Positions 11,971 through 24,255 of a stretch of 64,000 nt of DNA are shown one piece after another. The notes under the pieces are model-generated. The model did not search any database and had not been told where the DNA came from. It worked only from the letters and a program-made list of their open reading frames with translations. The stretch's first letter is position 1. Every line of letters starts with the position of its first letter. The position numbers were made by a program, and so were the translations under genes. This stretch comes from Carettochelys insculpta (taxonomy: Eukaryota > Chordata > Testudines > Carettochelyidae): contig NC_134137.1 of the NCBI RefSeq assembly GCF_033958435.1, positions 247,054,501-247,118,500 of the forward strand, written 5' to 3'.

Positions 11971-14900
11971 AACTTTACTAGGAATTTTACTATTGTCAAT
12001 CTAATCAATGTGGAAGATGTGCATATTCTGTGATGATGGTCAACAGCATAATACTTTAAGACCAATAGTAAAAGCAGCAAGAAAGCCTACAAGGTAAACT
12101 GGAACAAAATGACTTGAAAAGTTTTACTCAAAACTGTAGTATTTTTAAGCTAAAATTATTTGGAGAAATTCAGATTACATTGGAATAAATATCTAAGGTT
12201 TGGGGTACATACCCAAGTAGAATACTTTGAGGTTTTCTCTTTGTTTTGGTTATACAGCATATATTTTATTACAAGAGTTGGAACAGTTTACAGTAACTGG
12301 GAGGTTGGTGGGTAATCAGAGGTAGCACTCTGAAAAACATATAGAACACAGTTGAAATCCAATAAGGGTTAACAGTGACTGAAACATTATCATCTGATGG
12401 CTGCTCTCTGACCTTCTTGACTTGTTGACTTCAGTCCAGTTTCTAGTAAACAGGGATCCAAATCACACAAACCATCAGCTCAGCTTGGCACCATTCTTTA
12501 CATTCTTGGCCGAGAGACTAAAGATTGAATTGGCAAAGGGAAATGAAATATTCTCTCTCTCATTGGATTTAGTCTCTTTATTTCAGTGCTGAAGCACATT
12601 GAAAGGATTGTATGGAGAACTCTAGATTCATCAGTTTTGTGGGCATATAGAGGAACTCAGACCCCTGGACTTTCAGGATGACACTTTATAATAAGCAGAC
12701 TCATTGAAAACAGCAACTATTTTTTCACAATTTTTATCAATAAATATTTTGTCAAAAATACATTTACAAATAAAGGAAGTGGTATATACCAGTAAACTTC
12801 TCGAATTAAATTCATCTTCTCAACACTGAGTTGGTGTCTGATTTTTGGGATTGAGGTGTTTGTGGTTTTGAGTTTCAAGTCAGAGAGAGAAATTTGAATT
12901 AAGGCTGTCCCTCTTGTACAATTTTCCCCATACTATTCTTTTATACTGGAGCAATTATGCATCATTCATTCTTCCTATTTAACAGACTTTCTGATCAGTC
13001 ATCTCATGCCGCCTTTTTAAAACAAATTGAGGTCTGCCTGTCAAGGAGAAACCCCTCAAGATATTAACTCTGTTGTTAAGCTATGTAGGCAGCACTAAGT
13101 TGACACAAGAATCAAAATATGCAATTTTGGGTGGCTAAGGGTAGGCACTTGTGTTCATTTTTGGCTGCTAAATAAGGATATGCTCATAAGGGTGCTCAGA
13201 GACAGTTTACCAAACTTTCTACCATCAGCACCATGAAAGATCAAGTCATTACTGTGGTACCTACATATAGATTTAAGTAAGGACTCACTTTTGCAAAGTG
13301 GTGAACATGCTGATCCTTGTCCAGAAAAGCAGTTTATCGGGTGCTTAGTTTTAAGCACTTGAGTAATCTTACAGAAGAGTTAAGCATGTCCTTAAATGCC
13401 TTGCTGGACTGGGAGAACAAAGCTGGAAACATTGGAGCATTGAGCCCTCATAGGTTAACATGCAGTGAGGCAAATGCCAACACCACAAAAGCAACTATGG
13501 TGTTGAGCACTTTGGAAAAACAACAGTAGTTTAGGGCCCTAAATAAGGGTTACTGGGTCTTAGCTATTGCAATTTCCACAAAATTTCATGATGGCCCTCA
13601 TCCAAAGCTCACTGAAGTAAATGGAAAGAATCCCATTGATGACGATGGATTTTGGATTAGGCTCCATACTTGTTGCCTAAAGTCATCTCTTGGAGGGTTT
13701 TCAACATTATTTTTCAGGAGCATAATTTAAGCGTAAGCATACACACTGTCTTTTAGTACATCTGATCTTTTCCTTTTTCTTTTTTTTTTTTTTTTCATTT
13801 TCAGGATCGCAGCTTTAAACTCTCAGGCGTTGTGTTACATATATTTTTTCACTGACACCCATCTCTCTCTGATTTAAAATTGAAAATGTGATGCATCTGA
13901 AATTCCATCCATTACCTTTTATTAGACACAGTCCTATCTAGCCATGCGGCAATTAAATCAGCCAAGGGATGACATATCAAGGACGTTTCCCCCACTTCTT
14001 TTTAAAAATTCATTGAAAATGACTAACAATGTAGTTCTGTCAAGAAAATGAGCCCCACAGACAGTCATGCTTCTGAATGTAGCTACACTTAATTTCTATA
14101 CCAAAAGGGACTATTGATTTCATGATTCTAAATGTCTGCCTAATTTAAAAAAAAAAAAGTGGGGGCCGGGGACAGGCATCTAACCCCCTCTAATTAATCA
14201 ACCTAACTCTTGTGTTTGGCAGGTCTAGTAGGAGCTCCACTACAAATAACCTTGTTGTGGTAAAAGGGATTGGTTCAGTACTTGTGAAGCTGCTGAATAA
14301 TTCAGCAAAGATAACCTGAATAGAAGTTCAAAGGGCTGCTAGTATCAAGGAGTTCATGCCTTAGACCTCTACAGCTTGCATCTGATGGCAAGAGTACAAA
14401 ACAGAAAGCTCAGAAAAGCACCATCTTTCATAGGTAGTACAATTTCACCTACTGCGGGATGAATTTCAATGTTTTACAAAGTGCAATTATTGTTCTCTTT
14501 TAAGAGCTGACACCTTTTAAAAAGTCAATAAGGTAGAAGAATACTTAATTGAAAAGAAATATTTGAAATGCGTCCCTCAATCTCTTGCCATTGACCTTGC
14601 ACAAGCTTTTTCAAAGATGCATGTAAAGGAAAGGCCTATTTAAAAAGATAGGTGCTTTTTTTCCCCTTCTAGTGTTATAAGTATGGAGTAAACGTACACA
14701 AAACACTTATTACAATAGCAAATTTCCTTGTTAAAAATATAAAGTGGGACTCTGTTCTGCCCTTACAATGCAGTGCATTGTAGGTCACACTATGGCAAGT
14801 ACTGAGAGAGCAATCTCCACAGAATGATGCATCTTTCACGCCCAAGAAGAGTGGGTGGAAATTAATATTGTCAGTTCTGAATGGCACTTGGAAATTCTAA

Positions 14901-16429
14901 ACAGCCACTTCCTCACCCACTACCGATGATCAGACAGGTGAGGTTTCAGTGTGGGTAGTGTAGACACCACAGTTTCAGGTATAAGCTCTAGGATACAGGT
15001 ATAGGCTATGAACAGGATTGATTTGGTCAGCAGGAATAAAGCTTGGTGGAGCTCGGGATGTGTCCTCTTCAGTATATAGGGCTACCTCATTCCTTACAAT
15101 ATAAAAGGTGAAGAGTGAGTTAGAGCTCATGGAAAATGTGGGGAAATTTTTCAGGAAAAAATTGCCCCTCCCTTTTTTTTTGGTCTGAAGTCTTTGCATT
15201 TTTTTTAACCATTTCCAGGCTGAATGCACACACAAGTGTCAATTAGGTGACTACAGTATGTTCAGTGGCAGGAACAGAGAGAGATGACTGGGGTGGTGAC
15301 AGAGCAGCCTCCTCCTATATCTGGTGGTTGAAAATTAAAATGGGGGTGGGGCTGGTGGTGCCTGGAAAACTATGATGGCGGCACAAAGTTCAACAGTGTT
15401 ATCTCACCAATCACAGTTTTCATGTTCAAATGTCAAGGCGACCAGAAGTTCCCTGGATGCTCGTTTCTTCTTTGAATGTCCCTTAAGGAAAATCATTTAT
15501 GGCACACCGGTTCACTCGATGCAGATGTACAGACCTAGGACAAATTGATGGCAACTGGCTTACCTGTCACCACCCTACCCACCTTTTAAAAAGAGGTACT
15601 CTCAGGACCATCCAGTGGTCATGCACAAAAGTTACTGCATTACACATCTTTGTTCTAGGTTCTTCAGGATTTAGTGCTTCAGGACTGTTTCAATGTAAAT
15701 TTCAGGTGAACAAAGAGCAAACAAAAGGAGAACCTTACTTATATAAAGAGTCTGCCTCATGGTCTTCTCTGCAGTGTTCTGCCATGGGATAAATTTGTTT
15801 GTCTTAAAATGGGTAGGGTACCCATGACAAGTAAGCACTTTTCCTGAGTCATTTTAGCCTCTTCCAGAGCTGTATTTCACCAGCACTTCTGGCCCCGTAC
15901 ACTTGTGACATTTGAAATGCTAGCAATTATTTTTTAACGTTCATTCAAATCTTGCTTTTTGAATCTTCCATTGAAAAGAACACATATAGTCAACAGGAGC
16001 TGTTTACGCTGAACCATAATGAGCTCATTTTACAATGGCATGCCATTGGTGTCATGAGCTTTGTGAGAATACATCAGACCACTATCCATGTACGTACATA
16101 GGGATGTGGTGTGTTGAAAACAGGTTAATAATGACAAGCTATCTCTTCAAATGTGAGGGGTTTCCTGGTCCTACTTGCAGGCTAAAGCCATGTGATCAGT
16201 CAAAAAGTAGACAGCCAGTATGGGGGGCAAAACTGGTAGAAGAAAAGTTGAAAGAATTATGCCTCACAGTTGCTGCCTTAGGAGGACACCTATTTCTTGC
16301 TGTTTTAGGTTTCTTATGTGTTACACTGTGAGCTTCCAGCAAGGATTTTTGTGTTTTTTATCTAACTTTGTGGTGTATGCTATGGGCGTGACTTCTGCCT
16401 AGTCTCTGTCTAGTGAGAAATTAAAGGGG
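11971..16429. other. 4.4 kb AT-rich DNA, no gene seen
   Basis: Holds a poly-T tract near 13778-13795 and a poly-A tract near 14147-14158. No exon, RNA gene or bounded repeat could be supported. Frames of up to 98 codons are scattered on both strands without similarity. Confidence 0.45.
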
Positions 16430-16502
16430 ATGATGGCATACTGGATCAGACCAATGGTCCAGCTAGACACGTGTTTGGTTTCCAACAGTGGCCAGAGAAA
16501 GA
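16430..16502 (-). mobile_element. CR1 3'-end fragment
   Basis: A short block reading GGCATACTGGATCAGACC, AATGGTCCAGCTAGAC and CAACAGTGGCCAG is the inverse of a CR1 3' end and aligns by eye with 5618-5690. Only about 70 bases remain. Confidence 0.6.
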
Positions 16503-17486
16503 AAAGGTGAAAATAAATCCTGCCTCCTGAAGTGTTTTAGCTGTTCAGTCCAGTTGCTATAAAGTTTCTTGTTTAGCTCACTCATTCATGGTCCCTGGTT
16601 TAGAGCTTAGTATCAGCACTTCTGCCACTATAGCCTCATGGGGTGGGGGGAAGTTCACAAAGTTACATTTCTCTTCTTTCTAGACAACCTACATATTCAG
16701 TCTGTATGATATTTGGACTCATAACTAATGAATACGATACCAAAGTATTGGTGCTGCCACTCATCCCTTGACTCTCGCTCTGCAGTAAGCTAACAGCCTT
16801 TCCACATGCACATGTATGCAGCCATAGTTTTGAAACAATATCTAGATATTTAATTTTGGACTTTTGTGATCCCTATAGTCTCCTCACCAAGCCATATTGC
16901 CAGTTTTCCCTTTCCCATCGACGCTAGGAAAGGTACTGCACTTTGTTTGGGTTTCGTCTGTTGAATGTCTTTTACTGCACTGAGGGTTATTAATTCTCCT
17001 TTTTTATTGACTATGTTAACATTGCTTTTTAAGTCTCTGAATAGTAGCTCTGTTGCATTTCTAGTGCTGGAGGTAAAGCTCATATGTTGCCTGCTCAATG
17101 TTGCATATATAAGGTTGGTTAATAAATGTGATTTCTCTGTTTATGCGTATAATGTAGGGAGGACAAATTAGCTAGCGGGGCAAGATGTTACGTTTATTGA
17201 ACACTCATTTATATAGCTCCAGAACTGTGTAAGAGGTGACCTAGTGAGTCCTTCTCTCTAATTTTTACAAGCCTATGAAACGCTGTTACGAATCATTACT
17301 GCACCATTTTATGACCAGAGATTAAGCACTGCTTGGATTTTACTGATGGTAACAGGTGAAATATAAAACAGAACAAACAGTTTGTGACCTGAGTGACTCC
17401 TGAAATTCAGCAGTAAAGGAGGCACAGTGGAGAGACAGATACTGCATAACTTGTATTTAAAGCTGAACTTCCTGCTTTTAAAGTAA
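16503..17486. other. no gene seen
   Basis: AT-rich spacer without a supported feature. Confidence 0.4.
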
Positions 17487-17951
17487 CTGAGGGGTGCCTC
17501 ACACTATTTGCACAAACAACAAGTCCTATGGCACCTTACAGACCAACAGATATTTTGGAGCATAAGCTTTATTTTTGAAGATACAGACTAACTTGGCCAC
17601 CTCTCTGATACTATTTGCACCATTATTGATGCTGGGCTACCCCCCACCCAGAGCCCGGCCCCAGGCCAACTCCCTCTTTTGTCCCCCATTCTCCTGGGCA
17701 GGCTTTACACCAATACAACTGCCCTGCTGTCATGCATCTGAAGACACTCTGTACCGATAAGGAAGTGTTTTCTTGTTGGCATAATTACTCCACCTCTGCA
17801 AGATGTGGAAGGTGTCGGGAGGAGAGTGTCTCCCACTGGCCAACATAATGTCAGTGTGGATGGTACTTAGGTCATTGTAACCTGTTCTTTCTTACACCCA
17901 AGTGGCACAAGTTAGATCAACTCTGAAGTGGTAGTGTAGATCTCCCCTGAG
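17487..17951. mobile_element. MITE interrupted by a later retro-insertion
   Basis: Left end CTGAGGGGTGCCTCACACTA and right end inward CTCAGGGGAGATCTACACTA are imperfect inverted repeats of the TCTACACTA family. The element is split by the insertion at 17514-17609; joining the flanks restores one continuous MITE apart from the duplicated target. Confidence 0.55.
17514..17609. mobile_element. 96-bp folded remnant of a Penelope-terminus element
   Basis: Flanked by an 11-bp direct repeat, ACTATTTGCAC (17503-17513 and 17610-17620). The first half is the forward middle of the terminal unit (CACCTTACAGACCAACAG, then GAGCATAAGC). The second half is the inverse of the unit head (CAGACTAACTTGGCCACC). 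It is therefore a palindromic element lacking both the outer left head and the inner right arm, and it shows the family can duplicate its target even when this short. Confidence 0.75.
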
Positions 17952-18858
17952 AGTACTTTAACATCAGTGAAGGAAAGGGAAAGAGACCTTTTCAAAGTAT
18001 TTCCCATTGGAGAATATATTGTAAACACTAAAATATCCCCAGATGTAGGAAGCCTTATTAGTAGAAGACCACGTTAAAAAAGGCTAATGTATAAGAACAG
18101 TACTTTATGTTGCATCTGCACTACAGCGTGCTTTTGAAAGGCAATCTTCCGGCAGGCATCTTTCGCAAGATTGGGTTTCAAAAGAGTGCGCGCGTACCCA
18201 ACAGCTCGTCGATCTTCTGATCCACCCTTTGGAAAGACTGAGGTGCTCTTTCGAACGGGAGTGCCTACAGAGCAACGGGCTCCCTTTCTAAACAACGAGC
18301 GAGGAAATAACGCAGATGGGGGGTGCACGACGGACAAGTCCCTCAAGGCCCTGCAACCAGCCACTCCCTTAAAGGTCCCCTCCCAAACACTCCCACCTTA
18401 CACACACTGAGGGCTACTCTGCAAGACAGCATCACAGACCCTGTGCCTGGAGATAAGACAGGGTCCCACAGATCTCCATGGATCCCCTTCTGCTCCCTGA
18501 TGGGGACACCATTGACAACTGGGTCAGACTGCTGGTCATCCTTGCACCTCCTCTGGTGGCCAATTCCTCTCACCCTGCAGGCCTTCACCATGGGGTACCA
18601 TCTATGCACCGTTCCCCGTGCCATCCAGGTGGATGACAAGTGATGGCTCCAGAACCTCCAGATGAGGAAGGAGACATACCTGGAGCTGTGCCGCGGGCTG
18701 GCCCCTGCCCGTCAGTACCAGGACACGTGGATGCAGCCCTTGCTCCCCCTGGAGAAAAGGGTTGAGATCATCATATGGCAGCTGGCCATCCCAGTCACCG
18801 CTCAGTTAACGACCAGTTCAGGGTGGGCAAGGCCACCATCAGGGATGTTCTCCTGGAG

Positions 18859-19064
18859 GCAAGTGATGCTTGGGGCACGCACACACACACACACACACAC
18901 CACTGGGCAGGGAGGAAGGGGGGACCATTGGGGGCTGGGGCCCTGGAGGGGACAGGGAAGGGGACAGGACAGAGGGCTGGGAAGGATGGAGCAGGGCCAG
19001 GAATAGAGAGCTACAGAGCACCCTGACATGCACTCCCAGTGCACACGGCCTCCGTTCCATACAG
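18859..19064 (+). other. probable intron of the transposase, GC-AG type
   Basis: Family similarity stops after LLE (18853-18858) and resumes at VIWVIN (19065), so this 206-bp stretch is best read as an intron. The donor is GCAAGT and the acceptor CATACAG. A GC donor is a known minor class, or it may be a decayed GT. The intron includes the CA repeat at 18879-18902 and a G-rich run. Confidence 0.5.
18879..18902 (+). repeat. (CA)n microsatellite
   Basis: About twelve CA units inside the presumed transposase intron. Confidence 0.9.
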
Positions 19065-19776
19065 GTCATCTGGGTGATCAACACCATCCTCTTGTGGAGG
19101 GTCATCCAAGCTGGAGGGACCTCGATGCTGCCATTGAGGAAGTTGCTCGTCTGGGCTTCCCTAACTGCTTTGGGGCCCTGGATGGGGACTTATGGCCCCA
19201 TCCGGATCCTGGACTACAGTGCAAGGCTGTGTATCCATAGAAAGGGTACCACACCGTGGTACTCCAGGCCCTTGTGGACACCTAGGGCTGGTTTGTAAAT
19301 GTCTGTGTGGGCTGGTCCGGTTGAACTCACTACATTCAGATTTTCTGCAACTTCTGGCTTGGTCTCAAGATGCAGGAGGGGACCTACCTCCCCCAGAGGC
19401 ACCACCATGCCCCCCTGTACCTGTGACTCATGTGGCCCTACATGGGACAAACCAACCCCACCCAGGAGCAGTTCAATGAGCACCGGAATCAGAGAGCAAG
19501 CATGAGCAGTTTGTGCAGGGGTGGTCTGCCAACACCATGGCCAGCTATGCACAGCTCTCCCATGCCTAGTGGCATGAGGTACACTGGGATGGGGTGCAGG
19601 TCAGGGAGGCCCCCAGGGCAGCCTTTGCCAGGGCACCCCAATGACTGTCCCCCAGGCACCCTCCATCATACCCCACCACTGCCCCCCCCACACACACCTT
19701 TCATCACTGCCTCCACATCCACCCCTCCCCTCCTCTCCCCGACCTCTACCTATCACATGGGACACGGGTAGCTGTA

Positions 19777-19782
19777 AATAAA
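19777..19782 (+). promoter_or_regulatory. poly(A) signal of the transposase pseudogene
   Basis: AATAAA about 130 bases after the end of transposase similarity. Confidence 0.45.
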
Positions 19783-19817
19783 CTTGTTAACACTCACAAT
19801 GAAACATCTTTGGCCAA

Positions 19818-20212
19818 CTACATGAATGGGGGTCTATATACAGCAGTGAATGTGGGGGAACTATGTACAGCATGGTGGGAGGGGGTAGGGGCACCAGAAG
19901 TTGAAGGGGGAGAGGTCTTCCACAGGGTCTGACCACATCCCAGGCATAGGCGTATGTCTGTCTGCCACAGCTCCCTGACCTTCAACCTAACCTGGTCAGC
20001 CATGCTGGGGGGATGGCCCTGGGTGGTGAGTCCCACTGACAGCCAGATGAAGGTTGCAGCATTCTGGTGCTTGCCACTGCTGGGGAGGAGCACCTCCTTG
20101 TCCCCCCACAGTTCAAGAAGGTCTTTAATCTCCCCCCCTCACTCCAGGAGGGGCCCCTCTTCTTTGGTCTGGCTGGACTCCTGGCCTTCCTCTGGGGGTT
20201 GATGGGGGACAT
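19818..20212 (-). pseudogene. Harbinger Myb/SANT-like protein pseudogene
   Basis: Reads from an ATG at 20212 (MSPINPQRKA) into KKRGPSWSEG, the start of a Myb/SANT-like trihelix domain. It then shifts frame and continues as NAATFIWLSVGLTTQGHPP and DQVRLKVREL. The same order (GPSWTD, then NVEAFAWLAEGL, then DHVRSKV) is seen at 61.64-61.91 kb, which fixes the identity. In this superfamily the Myb-like protein helps the transposase enter the nucleus and bind element ends. At least one frameshift near 20080-20120 breaks this copy, and nothing after about 19850 is recognisable. Confidence 0.75.
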
Positions 20213-20655
20213 GAGAGTCCTTCATGCTGGGGCTGGTGAGGGTCTGGCATCACTGGGCGAGCATGCTGCTAGAGGCTTGTGGGGTTTGTGCAGCCAGCAT
20301 GCTCTCAGTTTTCTGATATGGCATTTCTGGGTTCCTGCATCCTTAAATGCAGCCAGACACGCCAACCGTAGATTCCTGCTGGTGCTGTCAGGGGAGTCTC
20401 CTCATGCCAGCTGGCTGGCACCATGGAGAACTGCTCTTTCAAAAGAGTGGCCAGTGGAGCATCTACACATGCCTTCTTTTGAAAGAAGGGGCTCTTCCTG
20501 AAACAGCGTGGAAGAGTGATTTTGACTGAAGTGCCACATTCTTTCAAAATTGCTTTTGAAAGTACATGTTTTGTGTGTAGATGCTTTGTGGGATCTTTCA
20601 AAAGGGAGCCTCCTTTTGAAAACTATTTTGAAAGAACATTAGTGTAGGTGCAGCC

Positions 20656-21238
20656 TATGTGTTGCTACAGATTTCTATGCAAGTTGTGCACTCATCCCTA
20701 ACATTAACATTTCTGACTTAAAATGTTTAATTATGCAACATTAATGTTGCATTACCATCTGGGACTTGTTGTTTTTAGCACTGAATTCATTATTGCTTAC
20801 CACACTATTGTTGTTCAGAGCTATACAAAGCCAAAGAGCAAAATGGTTCCCAGTTTTAAGGCACTGGCATTATAACTAATTTTAAAGTGAAATAGGTTAC
20901 ACAAAGCTTTTCATGCCAAGTTTAGGGTGGTGGGTTTCTCATGTAAACAGGTCTTGTGAATTCTGATTATGCTCATATGTCATATTGATAGTTCTCTGAA
21001 TCTATTTAGTTCTTCAGCTCTTACACTTTTTGTCCAAATAAAACTCTAGGTATGGCAGCATATAACCTCAAAAATATGAATTTAGTGTAAGAGATGTGGA
21101 GATGAGTCTGTAGAGAACCTGGAGCATTAGTTTTGGGGTATGTCAACTACCCTAGTCAGCTTAGTGAGGTATTGTTTTGAAAGTCATTGATGAAAATATA
21201 AATTTGAGCATGAATTGTTCCAGACTTATCTCTAAAGG
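20656..21238. other. no gene seen
   Basis: AT-rich spacer without supported feature. Confidence 0.4.
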
Positions 21239-21898
21239 TGTAACAGGTTTGGCTGCCTCCTCTTAGCACCCTTTCATGGCCTGGTCATTCTGCAGTGCCT
21301 GGCTTCTGTTTTCCCCTTCTTCAGGGCCCACTAAGAACAGCAGAGTCCACAAAATTCTCTCTTCTGCACGGCATACAGTTTATATAATTTTGCACAGTCT
21401 TCAGTGGCTTTGTAGGCCACAAACCCTTCCTTCTTGATTAACAGAACCCACAGCCCTTCCTCTGGGGCTTGGACTCTTCTTTTCCCTGGATTCTCCACTT
21501 CCCCTTTCACCAGTTCTACTCAGGCTGGCAGCAAACTCGGCAATAAAAAGAACCCAATGGTGTGTATTCCCTGGTGGTCCAAAACAAGCACACAGTCTTT
21601 ACGTTTATTTTAAACTGGGCCTAGCTCAGCTCCTTCTTCACAAGGGGTCTGTCTTCCCTCTTCCAATTCAGCCACCACTTCAGAGGACAGCTCAATCTTC
21701 TGGTTCGTGCTTTCAAACTTCTCTGCATCCAGGCCTTCCCTGACTACGCCTTTCTCACTCACTGCTGGTCCTTTACTTTCCTGTTCCCTGTTAATTTTTT
21801 ACACGGAAACAACCCTAGCAAGCTCCATCTCAGCAGTGAATGAGGCACAGATGGGCAAGAGCAGTTCCCTCCTAAAGGGCACATTCCATCCTGGGACA
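21239..21898 (-). mobile_element. solo LTR
   Basis: The block starts TGTAACAGG and ends CCTGGGACA, i.e. TG...CA with near-inverse tips. Flanks are AAAGG (21234-21238) and ATAGG (21899-21903), a 5-bp duplication with one mismatch. On the minus strand a central AATAAA (about 21610-21616) fits a U3-R-U5 order, hence the orientation. No gag or pol sequence adjoins, so it looks like the recombined remainder of an LTR retrotransposon or endogenous retrovirus; the lineage is unknown to me. Confidence 0.6.
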
Positions 21899-21903
21899 AT
21901 AGG

Positions 21904-23360
21904 AAAGCTTTTTTCCTTTATAATCTCAGATATCGATTCAAACCAGTGTTGGCATAAGCTACTGTACTGATGCTCTTATTTCAGTTTTAGTGAGGTGGGA
22001 TTTGTGTTTAGGTTATACACTTTTTCCCAAATGCCAGAAGCTGAAATGAAAGAAGGCCACCTCATATTGTAATAAATGACTACAACAAAGGTTCTACCTA
22101 TATATGTGGTAAAAATTTCCTCTGCAAAAAGTCCTTCCACTCTCTTCTTAGGCTTGTAGAGCTCCCCAGCTTCCCAGCAGTGATATCTCACTGGTGCTGT
22201 GACTGAATGGCATTTGGGAGAACATCCAAGCCAGGAGTTAAGCTCAAGGAGGGCAGCACAGCCTATGGGAATGTCCAGGTTCCACCCAAGCTGAAGGGGC
22301 TCAAAAACATTCTTGTCATTTTTTGAACGTCTCATTTTGATGGCGATGGAGTTTATTTTGTAGCTGAGGCTTGGAAAACTCCTGCAGTATTCCCCATCCC
22401 ACACTTACCTGCCTCCTGACTGAAAGTAGTGTGGACGCATCAGGATTACTGTAATTTTTTGATCTCTGTACAGTCTTTGGCATGAGTGAAGTGAGGCCAT
22501 GATGTCTTTTGGGAAATCTAGAAGAATCCTGGACTTGGAGGTCTTGATAACCAGTTTCTCAATTAACCCTTACTGAGGTGGGGCAGACTATGCTCAGTTA
22601 CACTGGTGAATGCATACAAAATTCCTTTCTTGTACATGGGTGTGACGGAGAGGAACATACAGCCCTTGTTCCTCATATGAGCTCCAACATCTATTAGATA
22701 GTTGACTGACTTACTGCAAAATTAACATTTCTGATGGTATGGTATGTTTTCACTTACTCATTTCTTCTCTCTCAAGCCAATTTGCATGTAAAAAGCAGAT
22801 TTTTTATTTAAAAAAAAGCAATTAGATGGGAAGAATGCAATACAAACGCCTAGATAATTATTCACAAAAGATCTCTAGTGCCCTTGTAGCAGAAACTATG
22901 ATTTCCTCTCTGTTAAGTTAATTCCACCATAAATTTATGCTGATTAGTTTTACATAAAATGGATTTTGAATTTATAAACACGGAAGCTCACTTTAAGCGA
23001 CAACTATTCAGTCTTAACAATCCCTCTGCCTCCATAAGAATTCACCTAGTACTTTTAACTGTAGTGAACATAAATTCTATAAAAAGCAGTTTTCATTCGA
23101 CTCAAAGTGCTATGGTATGTGTGGATAAAATTGTAACAACTGTTTTTTTATCACTTTTAATGGTAATATATTGGAAGGAAACTGAGATTAACACTAGTTG
23201 TGTGAAAAGAGAGTGTATTGTCTCTATTCATAAATTGTCGCACATCTCATTTACTCATAACAGCGAATTAAACACTCAGCTGGTGTGACAAAATTAGAAA
23301 TTACATAGCTATCATTAATAGCTTGTTTTGAATGTGTAGATTAACAGTTAGTCATTTAGA
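21904..23360. other. no gene seen
   Basis: Contains a 142-codon minus-strand frame (21976-22404) and a 109-codon plus-strand frame (22959-23288); neither resembles a known family, and the sequence around them is AT-rich spacer. Confidence 0.4.
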
Positions 23361-23365
23361 AAGGG

Positions 23366-24068
23366 TGCCATGGCTCCTTCCCCACTCTAGCAAGACAAAT
23401 GCAGAAGTGCAGGCCAGAAAAGTACCTCCAAAACCTTATCTACCAGGTTTTGGTATAAACTTCCCCCCCAAAATCCTAAAAACCTTAGATTTTGGGGATA
23501 AAATTCGCTGCCACCACCCAAGTAATAATAAGGAAACTAGGGAGAGAGTACTTTTGAAATCTCAGCCCCAAAAGTAAAAATCAGGACACAAACATTAACC
23601 AATACCAGGTTAATAAAAAGGAAAAGAGAGAACTTTTATTATTACAACAATATTCATGTTGCAAGCCTCATGACTAGATGGAAGAGTCACAAAGTGAAAC
23701 ACATGGGGAGTCTCCACCATGGGCCTAGAACTTAGTTACAAAGAGAATAAAAGAATATTTCTAAAAAGTGCACAGACATCAGATCCCACTTACCAAACCT
23801 TAAAACAATAAAGCCTAATGGACTTATCTAAACTTTACCTTACCTACAGAAGATTGGAGGGCCTGTTCTTGGAGGGAGATATTCTGTGTCTGTCTCCCTC
23901 ATGGCTGGAAAGAAGAAGAAGGAAGAGAGGACAGAAAAGGGAGCAGCCAACAAATTCCTTTGTTCCAGTTTGAAATTCTTACCTACACTCCTATAGGCCA
24001 ACCCCACCTGGCTACGGAGGCTAACCCTTTTACTCCCAGGCTGCTGGGTAACCCTCATGATCATGACA
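23366..24068. mobile_element. solo LTR with 5-bp duplication
   Basis: The 703-bp block runs from TGCCATGG to CATGACA (TG...CA). It is flanked by the identical pentamer AAGGG at 23361-23365 and 24069-24073. Both strands contain an internal AATAAA (plus near 23805, minus near 23640), so orientation is not settled. No internal retroviral genes are nearby. It is probably the product of LTR-LTR recombination. Confidence 0.75.
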
Positions 24069-24255
24069 AAGGGCTTTATAAAAAAGCAGATTGGGTTAGA
24101 AACTGAAAATCAGAAAACAGTAATTAATCCAGTCTAAGGAAGTTTATCTCCTGTCTTGATGATGATCTCATTTTTACAGAGAAAAATTGCCTCTGACAAA
24201 TTCTCTGACATACAGAGAAGATTTCGGATTGTGCAGCCTAAAACTGAACATGTAG

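Larger units (their letters stand above)
18478..19650 (+). pseudogene. Harbinger transposase pseudogene
   Basis: This is a relic of the DDE endonuclease that cuts and joins Harbinger transposon ends in the nucleus. Recognisable blocks in order are MRKETYLELCRGLAP (from 18662), then after a frameshift HRSVNDQFRVGKATI (about 18795), then VIWVINTILLWRVI (19065). After another shift come GFPNCFGALDG with the first catalytic Asp (about 19160), a block around VLQALV, and GTYLPQR (about 19380). The segment that should hold the second Asp, present as VGDAAYP in the copy at 63.8 kb, is missing between about 19410 and 19440. The C-terminal acidic helix region is also shortened. Several in-frame stops occur. 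An apparent intron lies at 18859-19064. A poly(A) signal (AATAAA) is at 19777-19782. The protein cannot be active. Confidence 0.8.
18108..20655. mobile_element. decayed PIF/Harbinger transposon with two convergent pseudogenes
   Basis: The left end TTGCATCTGCACTACAGCG and right end inward GGCTGCACCTACACTAATG form diverged inverted repeats, each followed by TTTTGAAAG-type sequence. Inside are a transposase pseudogene on the plus strand and a Myb/SANT-like pseudogene on the minus strand, with their 3' ends facing each other near 19.8 kb. PIF/Harbinger elements need both proteins: a DDE transposase and a Myb-like DNA-binding partner. The segment 18350-18395, with CACTCCCTTAAAGG, resembles 39125-39160 in the derivative at 38880, so it is probably the transposase 5' region. 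Confidence 0.8.

Noticed and set aside
18870..19298. 142-codon frame through the CA repeat
   Set aside because: It runs through the presumed intron and switches relative to the transposase frame; only short parts are real transposase sequence.
21976..22404. 142-codon minus-strand frame
   Set aside because: No recognised motif, no repeat context and no splice-like borders; a chance frame is the simplest reading, although I cannot run a search.
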